Below are positions 33,802 through 44,950 of a stretch of DNA of 64,000 bases, one piece after another (positions within the stretch are counted from its first letter, which is position 1; every line of letters starts with the position of its first letter). Source of the DNA: Trissonchulus latispiculum. Its lineage: Eukaryota > Nematoda > Enoplea > Enoplida > Ironidae. A program made the position numbers and the translations under genes. Location of the stretch: positions 1 through 64,000 of the forward strand of contig JASAND010022061.1 of assembly GCA_030248195.1 (NCBI GenBank), given 5' to 3'. The notes under the pieces are model-generated. The model made no database searches and had not been told where the DNA came from. It worked only from the letters and a program-made list of their open reading frames with translations.

Positions 33802-34743
33802 GGTGGTGATTCCTTTTGGAGACATCAAATTTGAACCCTTATTACTCAATCATTCATCATTCATTGAAGTTAGAAGCCATTTTTATATCAAAATACAGCG
33901 TAACAATTTCTCTTTCTAATGAATACAACAAAATTAATTTTAGTTCTTGGAAATTATTTTGCTGTATTTTCGAAGTCATTTAATTTTCCAGATTTCCTGC
34001 AGGCTAAAGAAAAATTTTTCGTGAGGCATTGGCCAATTATTCGATTCCAGTATCAAATAGCTAGGGACCCTTTTTCAAATAATTATGAAGCCGCTCTTCG
34101 TTCTACAGAAATTAACTAAAATGTATGCGCAACCTGGATTTTGCCTACTTTTCCCAACTTTGGCAAGCGACCACCTTAGCTAGAAAGCAGCAATCGGGGC
34201 AACTAAAAAGGGGCAGTTTTGAGTAAAACACGTCTAGTAAGTGGGAATCCTCCAGCTTGCATAGCTTGCATTTTACAGAAACTACATTTTTTATGACAGC
34301 AACATAAGAGATAGTTTGAAGATTATAATGGCACGGATAATTGGCCTCGACGAGACCTTCAAACTGACAGCTTAGTTTAATTTTACGGCTTGCGTAGCTC
34401 AAGAAATGACGGATTATTTGATTTCTGCAAAAATGACAAGTTTTCAACGCCAAAATACGAAAATCGGCTATATCACACGATGGCAAGAAACTAGAAAGGT
34501 AATTCAGAAAGCAAAAATGCAGAATTCAACAAGATCTTTCGAAAGAATATAGTCACAGCACAGCTATGCAGCTACTGTCTAAATGTCAAAAATCGACAAA
34601 AACGGCCCTGAACGGAGACGTAGACGTTTTGAAGCGGGATTGCGCGGAGGCTGTTAGAACTTATTTTGGAAAGTTTCCTCAAATTTCAGCTTGATTTGTG
34701 CCGTCAACCAACCAACAATATGTGCCCAAAAGGAATCGCCACC
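33802..34743. mobile_element. ~0.94-kb element, inverted relative of 26500-27483
   Basis: Ends GGTGGTGATTCCTTTTGG (left) and the inverse at the right are flanked by TTAA at 33798-33801 and 34744-34747. Its right part, reversed, matches the left part of 26500-27483 (words such as GGGATTGCGCGG and AATATGTGCCCAAAAGG). No transposase seen. Confidence 0.8.
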
Positions 34744-34832
34744 TTAAGGAGGAACACAAACTATCAAAATGCAAGGATTGTCCAGAACTATGACTCCAGT
34801 TGAAAGCTGAATGGCTAATTCGCTCACGTTAC

Positions 34833-34976
34833 CTGTTTAAACGAATGTTCTTGAACACTCTTTTCACTATAATCCACTGCCATACAAAAGCCCTTGACAT
34901 TAATTTCATGATTCAATTCCCCATGCTCTGTGAGTGAGGAGTCTGCCAACAGCAAAGGCCCACCCCAGGCCAGGGT
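34833..34976 (-). CDS. Candidate exon of unknown gene
   Basis: A 48-codon open segment on the minus strand, possible acceptor TTTGACCAG and clear donor GTAACG, phase 0 at both ends. It encodes a balanced sequence beginning TLAWGGPLLLADSSLTEHGE with no domain I recognise. It lies upstream of the SMAD-like gene on the same strand and could be its 5' exon; it would join in phase only if the next exon uses the AG in TTTCAAG. The acceptor is weak in pyrimidines. Confidence 0.4.
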
Positions 34977-36314
34977 CTGGTCAAACTTAATTCAATTACA
35001 TATGTTTCGCCGCATCAGCTCTCCGACAGTAAAACCTAAGTCTATGTAAGCAAGTGACCCCACCAGCCATATACCCCTGCTGTTTCTGATTGTCTGAGGG
35101 TCTACGGGGGTGTGTCGTTTCCTAATCGGACGTACCAGTCCAACCGGATCTTGAAGTTTGCTCAGCACAGTCTGAGATCTGGCGGATAGAGGGAAGGCTC
35201 GAAGAATTTCTTAATCGTATAACTGTACTCTTTACACCATACTAGCACATATGACACACCGGGAACATATGGCACACCGGGAAGATAGAAAACCTAAGGA
35301 CTGACTAAAATTACTGAAGAATGCCTAAGCTTGACTACACGCGAAAGTAGCAAGCGAGGCAACATTAGGGAATTTAGCATCAGTCAAAACGCGAGAATTT
35401 AGCACCTGGTGACCCACAAGTGAGGAAGTGCTTTGATGTGAACTTTGTGAACAACTTTTTCAAGTTCATTAATCATAATTTCTGTAAACATTAAACGACG
35501 GCAAAACTTTTTTGAGCTTACTAGGAAATGGATGTAAACTTTAGGCTTGATGAGGAATTTGCGTCGAAAATAAATAAAATTGACCCGTTTGAAATGCGTT
35601 TCACAAACTAAGTAAGAAAACATGCTTGACTCAGACTACGCTTCGGGAATATATACAATTTAATAGCGTGGCACTCCATAGATATAAACTAAGTATAAGA
35701 GTAAACTCTAACTCAGTCGCAACTTTAATTCAATGCACTGTGAATCAGAGAATGGCTTTTTCATAAAGTTGTAAATTTATATTTCCAAAAATTGCAGTTT
35801 TCTTGAAAAGTTTAACGTCCTTGCAATTTCCCTTCCCAAAACAGGCGTGTAGGAGCAGACAATCCTTCTAACACTCACAGGTTAAGCATTAGGTCCCCTG
35901 CACGTGACCTAGAAAAACAGTTTTAGTTTTTGTGGAAAATTTTACAAAATTTTTGTATCCCAGCTTTCCATAGTGCACATACGTAAAGATTGAATGAAGT
36001 GAATCTTCTGTTAAAAACTGAGATGAACAATAATGCCAGCAACAGCTACGAAATTCAAGAGTTAAATTCAGGTCATGTAGAAGTTAAACTTTTTGAATCA
36101 AGACTCAAAGTTTTTAGCATTATAGGTGGTTTCCAAAAATGGGGACTCTCTTTTTAATTTTCATTTTAAGTACCTATTCCTCCAACTGTGTCAAAAGAGG
36201 GCTTTTATGGCTTTAGTTCAAAAAAGTTCCGAGAAGCAATTAAAGTTTAACACCTGTCACAATGGAAATATCGCATTTACTTGGTCAAACCTCCGTACCT
36301 AATTGTTGTACACA

Positions 36315-36318
<4 letters not shown>
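34977..36318. other. Unassigned AT-rich stretch
   Basis: No coding sequence, RNA or repeat could be supported. Confidence 0.3.

Positions 36319-36409
<91 letters not shown>
36319..36409. repeat. (TA)n microsatellite, ~45 units
   Basis: Uninterrupted TA dinucleotides of about 90 bases. Confidence 0.97.
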
Positions 36410-36412
<3 letters not shown>

Positions 36413-36581
36413 GCTTGTGGCTGAGGTATTTTGAGCTCAAACGACTTCTTGATGACCCCAAGTGTAAAGACAATTTTGAGCTTACAGTGAGATTTGTTCG
36501 TCTACGAGGCAAAAGGCTAATGCAGGTAGTATATATTGGAAACCAGTTCATTCCAGAAAACGAGGATTGCTTTTTAGAATC

Positions 36582-36725
36582 CTAACACTGGACTGCACCA
36601 ACAAAGTTTAAGAATAGCTGCAGAATAGCAGAAGGCTAAGTCCAATTTTTGAATGGGAAATCAGTAGTTAACGTTCTGCTATTCTGCTACTATTCTTAAA
36701 CTTTGTTGGTGCAGTCCAGAGTAAG
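36582..36725. mobile_element. ~140-bp hairpin MITE
   Basis: Arms CTGGACTGCACCAACAAAG... and the inverse match for about 47 bases (36588-36634 against 36673-36719) and weakly further out. The arms contain CAGAATAGCAGAA. No clear target duplication. Confidence 0.75.
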
Positions 36726-38290
36726 ACTATGGTGCTGTGAAACGATAAGTCTTTGCGATGAAGTGTTACGAAAAGGTGTTCGTTTTTGCTGCTAGTAAAT
36801 TTTGAAATAGAATATTCGTGCACACGATTTAATTAGTGGAATTGTCTATCTACTGCTTGGCCTTTGCGTTGACGCTCTACCTGTCAGTTTTGGTGCACCG
36901 GGCGGGATTGTGTAACGCTGGCAGTTGTTGCAAGCAAACGTCGGAATTCTTATTATCAATCAATGTACTGAGGGTCATGTCCAAGCTGATTAGAAAAGTT
37001 TCAGAAGAAATGTCAATGCTTTACTTAACTCTAGATATTTATAGGTGATGAGCCTAAAATGAATGAAAATGCTCTACACTTAGACTCGAACCGTCGCCCC
37101 CACACTCTCTGCTTTAACTTTTAAGTTTCAACCAAATCCATCAGTGCAAGCAGGCCACGGTGATGTTCACCATTGAATAGAAAATTAAATTGCTTTAGGT
37201 CATCATAGCGTGGAGTTTGACAGCTGCAGCAAGTGCATTGGTTCACATAATTTTTTTTATTTTTAATTATTGATGATAAATTATTAATTAGATGACAAGA
37301 AAGAGGAAGCTTTGACATTAGATATGTAACTAACTGAAACACAGTGCAAAGAAAGAAAAGCAAGAGAGGATACATGAAAATTGAATTCACTATTCCCACT
37401 TTTACAGTAGTTTTTGGAATGAATCCTTCTATTCTCCTTAACCTAACCTGATATTGTGACTGTTTCCTGAAGTAGTATATAATGTTATTATGTATATAAT
37501 TTAACTAGGAATATTACAGAAGATATCACTCCTGAGTGGCTTGTTAGCCCTTCACTCCTTCACAGAAGCAATGTCCCCATAAAATCCGCCCATTCAAAAA
37601 TGAATAGGCTTTTCGGTTTAGTATGACTCTGCCATCTCATTTCTTGAATTAACTGGTGAAAACTAGAAAGTCTTCGAGCTATACTTAATAAACCACTTAA
37701 CACTAACTTTAGCTAAAAAGGGTGCATATGCGTCTGCAGGCGAACAAGCGAATGCAATTCTGAAAATCTTGCAATTTTTGCCATGTACGTAATCACTGTG
37801 AATTATGAATTAATATTTGTAGAAAGCTATAAGTTATGACCAAAAATAGCGATAAAATAAATAGGCAAATAAAGAAAAAGAAAAAGTTGGTGATTTTTTA
37901 GAAAAACAAAAAAATTGTTAAAAACCATGCAAATATGTTGAATAGAGATCTGGAAATAATCTAAGGAATATTCGACTGCACAGGAAATGTGTAGTATAGC
38001 AAGCTTAACACAAAGGCCTGTTTTTATGTACTGATTTTTCGGTGAAGAGCTGCAGTAATTGTAGTGTGCATACACGCAGCTTGCAAAAAAGGACTAGATA
38101 ATCAGTTCAGCTTCGCACAAACACGTTTTCTGCTTCGCAGTTTTGGCGATAGCCAGGTTAAAATGTTTTATAGTTTAAATAAAAATCTTTAAATAAAAAA
38201 CTGAAACCACGGCAACAACTAAATAAATTCCCCCGAAAATCGATTGCATCTTGGATTTTGAACGTGGCACAAGTTTAAGATAGACTTATA
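36726..38290. other. Unassigned AT-rich stretch
   Basis: Short frames (for example 36836-37048) show no domain, signal or splice context. No gene supported. Confidence 0.3.
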
Positions 38291-38648
38291 CAGTCCTGGC
38301 CAGAAATGGTGTACCTTCTCTTCGCGAATAGCCTTCACACTTGCGTAGAGTTAAGTTAAAACCATTAGCGAAGGCTGACCTTTGTGACCCTTCGCACTTC
38401 ATTCGCGCGCCTATTGTAAACACGGTCAATTTGAAGCGCCTAGTCGCCTTTGCTAAAGTAGCAGTTGGCGCTATCTAAGCACAGTGGCTTCACATTAAGT
38501 GGATGGAAACCTTTACATTAAGTTGTCTTCGCAAAGACATTTTCCGAAGGCCATTCGCAGAAATTATTTATAATGCTAAGCCTGCGAATGGCGTTCGCGA
38601 AATTGCGAATATTCGCGAAAATGGGTACACTATTTCTGGGCAGGACTG
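38291..38648. mobile_element. 358-bp Tc1/mariner-type MITE with TA target
   Basis: Ends read inwards as CAGTCCTGGCCAGAAATGGT (left) and CAGTCCTGCCCAGAAATAGT (right), flanked by TA on both sides. CAGTCCTGGCCA is close to known Tc1-like termini. Internal sequence is rich in TTCGCGAA words. No coding capacity. Confidence 0.82.
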
Positions 38649-38702
38649 TAAGATCGGATCGTTGACTTTTGAAATATGATTGGAAAGGATAAAAGAATGA
38701 AC

Positions 38703-38963
38703 TCATGCAGATGGCGGGTTTGGAAAATTTATACTTTCTTCTCTATGCTGACAACGAGGGTCAAATCGCTCGGCTGTGGCCCTACTTCTAGTTGAAACGT
38801 TAATTAGGCCTCTGAAAGTTTGCGGCTTCGCCTCAGCGTTGTCAGCTTGCTTCATGTGCTGAGCATATACTGGATTCGGAATTTCAGGAAACTTTGTATA
38901 TAAGGCAGCGTTACATTGCTGACTGTTCCGGCCAAAACAGTCCTTTTCTGGTACAATATGCAA
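38703..38963 (-). CDS. Open frame of unknown nature on the minus strand
   Basis: 86 codons with balanced composition beginning MHIVPEKDCFGRNSQQCNAA; no domain recognised, no clear splice sites. It is opposite in strand to the adjacent retroelement. It may be a decayed element fragment or an exon. Confidence 0.25.
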   Translation of the reverse strand: MHIVPEKDCFGRNSQQCNAALYTKFPEIPNPVYAQHMKQADNAEAKPQTFRGLINVSTRSRATAERFDPRCQHREESINFPNPPSA

Positions 38964-39189
38964 ATTAGAAAGCTGTCACTCTGATCTTGGCACATATATG
39001 TATATAAAATTTGTAACACTAACGTATTGTGCTAACTTTATTGTGTTTCTTCTGTGTATAATCACTGGTACAGGCTGCATTGTGATTGACAGTTGTTAGA
39101 CTGATATAAGTATGCAAATTATCTTGAGTTGATATAAGGCGTTGTTTTGTCAGTTGATATGATTCTGCAGTGAAGTAAAGTCCGTTGTT

Positions 39190-39706
39190 TAGTTCACAGC
39201 CGTAGCCTACTGGAGGTTCCACCGAGATCTTGTCGAACGCACTTTCGAACGTATGATAAAGATGTACGTGACTGAATCTCACTCTGATTGGGATGAGTAT
39301 TATTAGAGAGAAGTTTATTGACAGTTTAGATTATAAAAAGATGGTTTTGTATAGATCCCATAAGGCAAGACAGTCTGCCAGAGAGCATATTCTGAACTCT
39401 CAGAAAATGCAAAAGCGGCAATATGATCGAAAAGTTCATATTCCCAGTGACTATGCGAAGGGTCAGAAGGTTCTACTCCACAAACCTTGCGTTAATGTTG
39501 GCAGATCATCTATGTTCACCTTTCATTGGAAAGGACCTTACGAAATTATTGATATTAAATTTCCGAACCTAACAGTCACTAATGGAACAGACACTAATGA
39601 AGTTCATTTTTTTGCAAGAGATGATAACTTCGAACGGAAGGAATCGAACCGCCCATCTAATCGTCCTGTTAGAAGTTGTCGGTTGAAACAAACTAAAATC
39701 TTTGTG
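39190..39706 (+). pseudogene. Retroelement integrase, 3' part (Ty3/gypsy-like), frameshifted
   Basis: Up to about 39290 one frame holds LVERTFERMIKMY and SDWDEYY, the end of a retroviral-type integrase core (VERxxRTxKxM...DWD). The following part of the core is missing. From 39293 another frame carries the basic C-terminal region: KMQKRQYDRKVH, AKGQKVLLHKPC, FHWKGPYEII and EVHFFARDD, matching the GQKVLL...WxGPYxI...VH pattern of gypsy-type integrase tails. The frame ends with TGA at 39707-39709. Reverse transcriptase and LTRs were not found, so this is a truncated, decayed copy. Confidence 0.75.
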
Positions 39707-39708
39707 TG

Positions 39709-39718
39709 ATTGTTTCAG
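39709..39718 (+). promoter_or_regulatory. Splice acceptor directly after the pol stop codon
   Basis: TTGTTTCAG lies directly after the TGA that ends the integrase frame and directly before the NADAR coding sequence, which continues in the same frame. It fits the acceptor used elsewhere in the window and would allow a spliced downstream message, as retroviruses use for env. Confidence 0.5.
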
Positions 39719-40200
39719 GTTGCTGTCTACGTGGGACCAACTCATCCACTGCACCGTTTCTACCAGAGGCGCTTCAATTTGGCCGGAAGGTCGTTCACTT
39801 CTATTGAGCACGCCTTCTGGTACTCCTGCCTTCGCCAACATGGTTGTCTCAATTGGGTGGATACCATCCTTCGCGACGACAGCCATCTAGATCCGGCGGG
39901 CTTACAGTCTCGAGTGGAAGACCTGGGATTTGAGCCTACCGCGGATTGGCTTGTAGAAGCTAACGATATCTACAAGTCAATGATCCTCTTCCTCATGGCC
40001 TTAGACCCGGAAATTTAGGATATGATTCGGGAAAACTCAGATCCGGAAATCTATTTCATCTGAGTGGGAAAAACCGACTTTCAGTGGGGATGTGGCCTTA
40101 GAGAAGCAAAGGCTCGTTCCCCTGATGTTGGTCCTTTCCCTGGACGGAATCGTTATGCCAGGCTCTTGGACGTCATCAAATCAGAGTTTGCGGCGGAATG
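39719..40200 (+). pseudogene. NADAR domain in the env position of the retroelement, two in-frame stops
   Basis: The frame opens VAVYVGPTHPLHRFYQRRF, then FTSIEHAFWYSCLRQHG, matching the NADAR/YbiA start (NFYP...F...G..F.T.EHxFQ..K). After a middle region come QWGCGLREAKAR and GRNRYARLLDVIK, matching the WGxGL...GxNxLGxxLMxVR end of the family. A TAG at 40016 and a TGA at 40061 interrupt it without a frame change. NADAR proteins act on ADP-ribose-linked or riboflavin-pathway intermediates; YbiA is an N-glycosidase. Some removes ADP-ribose from guanine. The sequence is much richer in GC than its surroundings and lies in the same frame as the integrase before it and the hydrolase after it. Confidence 0.72.
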
Positions 40201-40924
40201 CCTGACGACTCACTTCACTCCGACGGAGATGTTCGACCGATGCATTCTTGATACGGAGAATCCCTTCGGATCTATCCTACTCTTGGCGGACAGCCAGGGT
40301 AAATTCGTGAGAAAGATCGGCGGCGGTGCTGTGGTCAGTGTCAGTGGTGGTAATCCAACCAAGATCCTGCGAGGCTGCCGAAGACGCGGTATCAGTGTGG
40401 CTTCCCACCGTCATGTGGTTTTCCTTACCGGGATCAATGTGGCCAAGCGACCCAAGGAGTTCTGGCGCAGGCAGTGGCGAGCTGTCAGAGATGCCATCAC
40501 TCAGCATCCGCGTCAGCGTTTTCTGGTGTCTTTACCATATGTCACCTCCCAAGTTCCTTGGGTCGCTGGTTTCAACGCCTATATGAAGCAAAAGTTGGGT
40601 TCATTATCAGGAGCAAGCCTGGTGGTGATTGACCCATCTGATCATATGCCATTCCAGCCAAACGCCTACGGCGATATCAGCGATATGCTGCTCGAAAATG
40701 ACCAGTTCCATCTAAGTCATCGCGGCCTACGGGAGTTGATGGATATCTGGCTTCGAGCTGTCCCACCCTTCTGCTTTTATCCCTACCGCCTCTGCAAAAC
40801 GGCCTATCGCCAGACGGCCAGTGCTCACTCGTCCGTCCGACCCACTATCTACATGGAATTTGCCCTCCCTTTGGGTATTGATCCATCGGTTCAGATTGGT
40901 GATCAGCTCGATCTGCAGCCCTAG
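40201..40924 (+). CDS. SGNH (GDSL-type) hydrolase domain, C-terminal part of the same reading frame
   Basis: Open from the GTG at 40064 to TAG at 40922. The SGNH blocks are in order: ILLLADSQGKFV (block I, nucleophile Ser in ADSQ), a glycine-rich turn GGGAVVSVSGGN (block II region), VVFLTGINVAKR (block III, G-x-N) and LENDQFHLSHRG (block V, D-x-x-H). All four catalytic positions are therefore visible, so the domain itself has not obviously decayed. Length (~240 residues) suits the family, which contains esterases and acyl- or acetyl-hydrolases. It is fused behind the NADAR domain without an intervening stop. The substrate cannot be told from sequence. Confidence 0.72.
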
Positions 40925-43415
40925 CCGAGCCGAGCCCATTTGCACTTCTGTAGGTTGTACCGTTAGGCCGGTATAATGCAAAAAGTAGCGGGGGAAAAAA
41001 CCCAATGGGGGGGAAAAAACCCAAATGGGGGAAAATAAACCCACCCCTCACAGGTCCTAAAAATTGTCGTAGCGCGATTCTGACACTTCCTGTGTAAAAT
41101 TCAACTCTTTTCTAGTTAGTATGAGTCAAAAAACCCGACCTAGGTAGCTTTTTTTGAGATCTCATGTGCCATTGAAAATGCAGCATCAAATGGACAGGTT
41201 TCATAAAGTTTAACACATGAACATAGGGCAATTTTTGAAAAATGCTAAAAACGATGTAATTTGATAAAACTTATTATTCTAACGTGTAGAGAATGGTTTT
41301 TTACGTACAATTGGCTATTAAAAGTCACAATTAGACCTCTGCTGGGTCATCCAGCAGCGAAATTGCACTTTTAGGGTTTTATGCCTCTAGCTACCCAAGT
41401 ATTCAAAATTGTCCAAATCTGACAGCATAGGGTGACGCAGCGTCCTCGATAATATCGTACTACAGTCCCGAATTGTTTCCCAGTTGAGCTGGTAAAAAAT
41501 TTTTCAAAAAAATTTGGGTGGGTTTTTCCCCCCAAAGTGGGTTTTTTTCCCCGCCACGTTTGGCAATGTGCCAGTCTAACGGTGCATCGGATCGGTCTAA
41601 TTTTTGCTGTGTGCAAAGAGGAAGACTTGCCATCATTGCAGATATTTGCAAAACTTTTCTAGCCCAACCCAGTCAAAAGTTACATCGGTCCAAACTTTTG
41701 CCAAATTTTTGGAAGGTTGGACCAAAAAGTAGGTATCATTTTCAAAATGTCATAAAATGAACAAGAGTGAACCAAATGACCTGATCTTTGCACACATAGG
41801 TTAGAAAGAGTCGCACTTTCTGCTGGTATGTTTTGGGCTCCTAGCTCCAACCCGTGACCCAGGAGGCGGGTGGGTTTTTTCCCCCCAAAAAAAGGGTGGG
41901 TTTTTTTCACCCCATGGCTATATGAGTGCGCCGCAGGCGAAATTTTTTAAAAATTTGTGACATTTATTAAAATTATGCTTAATTTTCACTCGAAATATGC
42001 ATTACAAACAGCTGAAAAGATTTTCTAGGGGGGGCCCGGAATGTCAAAGGAGGGGGCCCGGCCCAAATCGCAAAGCTAAAGCAAAAATTCAGGTAGGGCG
42101 TTGAAAATTTTTATTTTTGGGGTGGGGTAGAACAATTTTTTAGAGGAGGGTCGGTGACCATAGGTGTAACGGAGATTTGGAGTGGGGGGCTCCCCCCCCC
42201 CCCCCAACATTTTTGGGGGGGGGCCCTCTGGAGACCCCCCAACCCCCACAGGACCCCCCAACCCCATAGGTGTACCACCTGTTTGGGTTGGGGGGGAGTA
42301 GGTCCAAATTTGGCTCGGGGAACCCCACCAGAATCCGAAATTTGGGGGAGGGGGACCCCCCCTAATCCCTAAACTGTACCCAAGTTTTTTAGCTAAAAAT
42401 ACTCCTTTTTCGATGTACTGTTCATTTAAACTTACTCAAAAGCTTCTGTCAATAGTTTTCGTATGCGAAAATAGGGTTTGAAAATTGACAAATTTGTGCT
42501 AAAATATGCCTAAATTAGCCCAGATTGTGGTTTATAATAGCGTATATTACCATTTAATTGCTATAAATAACCATCTTTAGCTCTTTATATGTGATTTATA
42601 GCCATTATTTCGAATTTTTTTCAAAAATTTTCAGAAATTGGAAAAAATTTTTTCAAAAATTTTGCATTTTTTATTTGGTTTGGATTCAATTTTAGGGGGG
42701 GGGGGGAGGGGGGTCTGGTCTCTCCGTCGGGGGATCTCACAGGGCCACAGGGGGCAAACTGTTGTAGCCTGGTACACCTATGCCCAACCCTCTTCCAAAA
42801 AAATTTTTCAATTTTTATGTCAAAAATCGCATTTTCAGCCGTTTGTAATACTAACAAACATCGACAGTGGTTTTAAACTCGAATACTTGATTGTCCAGGC
42901 GTTTCTAAGTTCAAAAGAAGGCTAATATTCAGTTAAAAAGTCCATAAAACTCTTAAAAACGTGTATTTCTCGCAATAACAAGTACTTTAAGCCAAAAATT
43001 TGGACTTTTTGAAAATTTTTGCAAAATGTATATATATACCCTAAAAATACCCTATTTTTGGCCAATTTTCGCGCCTTTGGCGCGACTACCCCCCCCCCCC
43101 CCCCCCCCTGTGGGGGGGGGGGGACGTCCCCCCCAAAAATTCGTGGGGGGGGGGGTTGAAAAATGCTTGGGGGGGTACCCCCCACCTTACACATATGTCG
43201 GTGACCCCTCCATTTGGGGGGAGGGGTCCGCCCACCCCCCTCTCCCCAACACACCTATGATTCTGCTGATCCTTTGATTGGATCTATCTCTCGATTCGAT
43301 TTTCGAGATCATCGACCTCGATTTACTCTAGGAGCAACTTTTCAGCCAAATCGGAGGCAAAAAATTTCGAATCGTAAGGGAGGGACCAAGGCAAAAAGTT
43401 TTGTCCCCCATCTAT
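40925..43415. repeat. Patchwork of G/C-tract repeat fragments
   Basis: No gene. A segment at 40948-41050 (CACCGTTAG-like word, then GGGGGAAAAAACCCA) recurs inverted at 41510-41625 and partly at 41865-41915. Blocks at 42025-42370, 42690-42780 and 43080-43250 hold long G and C runs bounded by CATAGGTGT/ACACCTATG words. GCGCC...GGCGC hairpins occur near 41930 and 43070. Open frames over these blocks are artefacts of the G/C runs. Confidence 0.65.
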
Positions 43416-44204
43416 TAGGGATCGACCGGATTTCCGGTTCCGGTACTTTTTGGTTCCGGTTCCGGTACTTTTTGGTTCCGGTTCCGGTTCCGGTTTTTGA
43501 AAACGTACCGGAACCAATTTTAGCCTATTATCAAAAGCAAAATTTTATTAAAATTTTCAAAAATTTTAAAACTTTCTGAAAAACTGCGATTCTCTTATAA
43601 CCAGAATATGACTTATTCAAAAATTTTCGCCTGCGGCGCTATTTACATTACTTAGAATGTTTAGAATTTGTAATAATAATGTCTAATGTATCCTTGTTAT
43701 GAAAAAATATATATTATAAAACAAAACTAATACTTAATAACTCAGATTACATAGCACAAGGCCGCCGATACTTTTAAATTTAAGTAGTGGTAAAGATGAC
43801 TAATGCTGAGTTGAAATTATTGAAGTCTTGGCGTCGACCTATGCTATTTCAAAATTATATAGTGCGCTGTTGTACAATCAAATGTCAGTTTTAGCTTAAA
43901 TTTAATCTTTTTAATTGTTTAAATCGAGACTGGACTTTAAATATGGACAAAGTTTACTGCTGTTTGTTTAGTAATTAATCCTGTGCGCAGATCAACAGAA
44001 TTCCTAAAAAATTATGGATGGAACAAACAGCAAGGGTTCTTAAAAATCTTTTGAAGAAACATCATTTAAAATTTTAAAATCCGGATGAAGCTAGCCAAAA
44101 GGAAGAAATTTCGTTTATATAATTCAAGTTCGAGAAATTGTACATTTCGACTTTCTTTGAAACTTGTGAAAAATGCTTTTGGCTTATATGTTTAATGGAT
44201 GAAA

Positions 44205-44248
<44 letters not shown>

Positions 44249-44878
44249 GCAAACCTTACCCTTTGTGGACGCAACTCACACTGTTAGGCTAAGCCGAGAG
44301 CGTGCTTTTACACGTCTAAGCCTAAGCCATTTTTTTAGCCTAAGCTCAGCAAAGTTCACATCAGGGTTTTCTTTTTCAAAATCGGACCTGTGTAAATCTT
44401 GTGTAAATTTAAATTTCAGTGTGTATTTTTGTTTGAAGCTGTGTAAAATCTAAAAGTGTTGTTTTTGAGATATAATACGAAATAAAATAAATTTAAGCGT
44501 TATATATTTTATTGCAACAATGTTATTTTCGGATCATTCAATCAAAAGTTCTGGCAACTGCACTTGTGTAACGTCCGTGGGGGACACGTCCGTGTAACGC
44601 AGAAGAACCGGGAGGAGGAAAAAGAAAAAAAGGAAGGTGAATATTAAAAACTTCCCAGAAACATTTCTTAATTTTTTGATTTTAAATGGGGAAGAATTTT
44701 AGAATGCCAGTGAGAAATTTTAAAATTAGAAAAGAAGTTGATTTTTTATTGTTTGATTTTGGAATGTTTATGAATATAATGAAGAAGGGGAATGTGGGGG
44801 GGGGGTTGTTTTAAGTTTAGAGGAAGGGGGGGGGGGGTTTTAGGGCGGAGCGCGGTAGCGACCCCTATAATATGAGTG

Positions 44879-44950
44879 AAAATGGTCGAATGACCGTGTA
44901 AAACAAGGCTGCGCAGAAGCTGCGCAGATTCCTGCGCAGATCCTGCGCAG
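44879..44950. repeat. Short CTGCGCAGA tandem words
   Basis: CTGCGCAGA or close variants occurs four times in 60 bases, each word itself palindromic (TGCGCA). Confidence 0.7.

Noticed and set aside
36315..36551. Open frame with a long Ile-Tyr repeat (also 44074-44453)
   Set aside because: Translation of (TA)n microsatellite.
39702..39890. Alternative plus- and minus-strand frames over 39.57-39.89 and 40.28-41.05 kb
   Set aside because: Shadows of the integrase/NADAR/SGNH frame, which alone carries family motifs.
39190..40924. Polinton/Maverick origin for the integrase-linked genes
   Set aside because: The integrase tail has the gypsy-type GQKVLL...WKGPY pattern, and no packaging ATPase, protease or polymerase B fragment is nearby.
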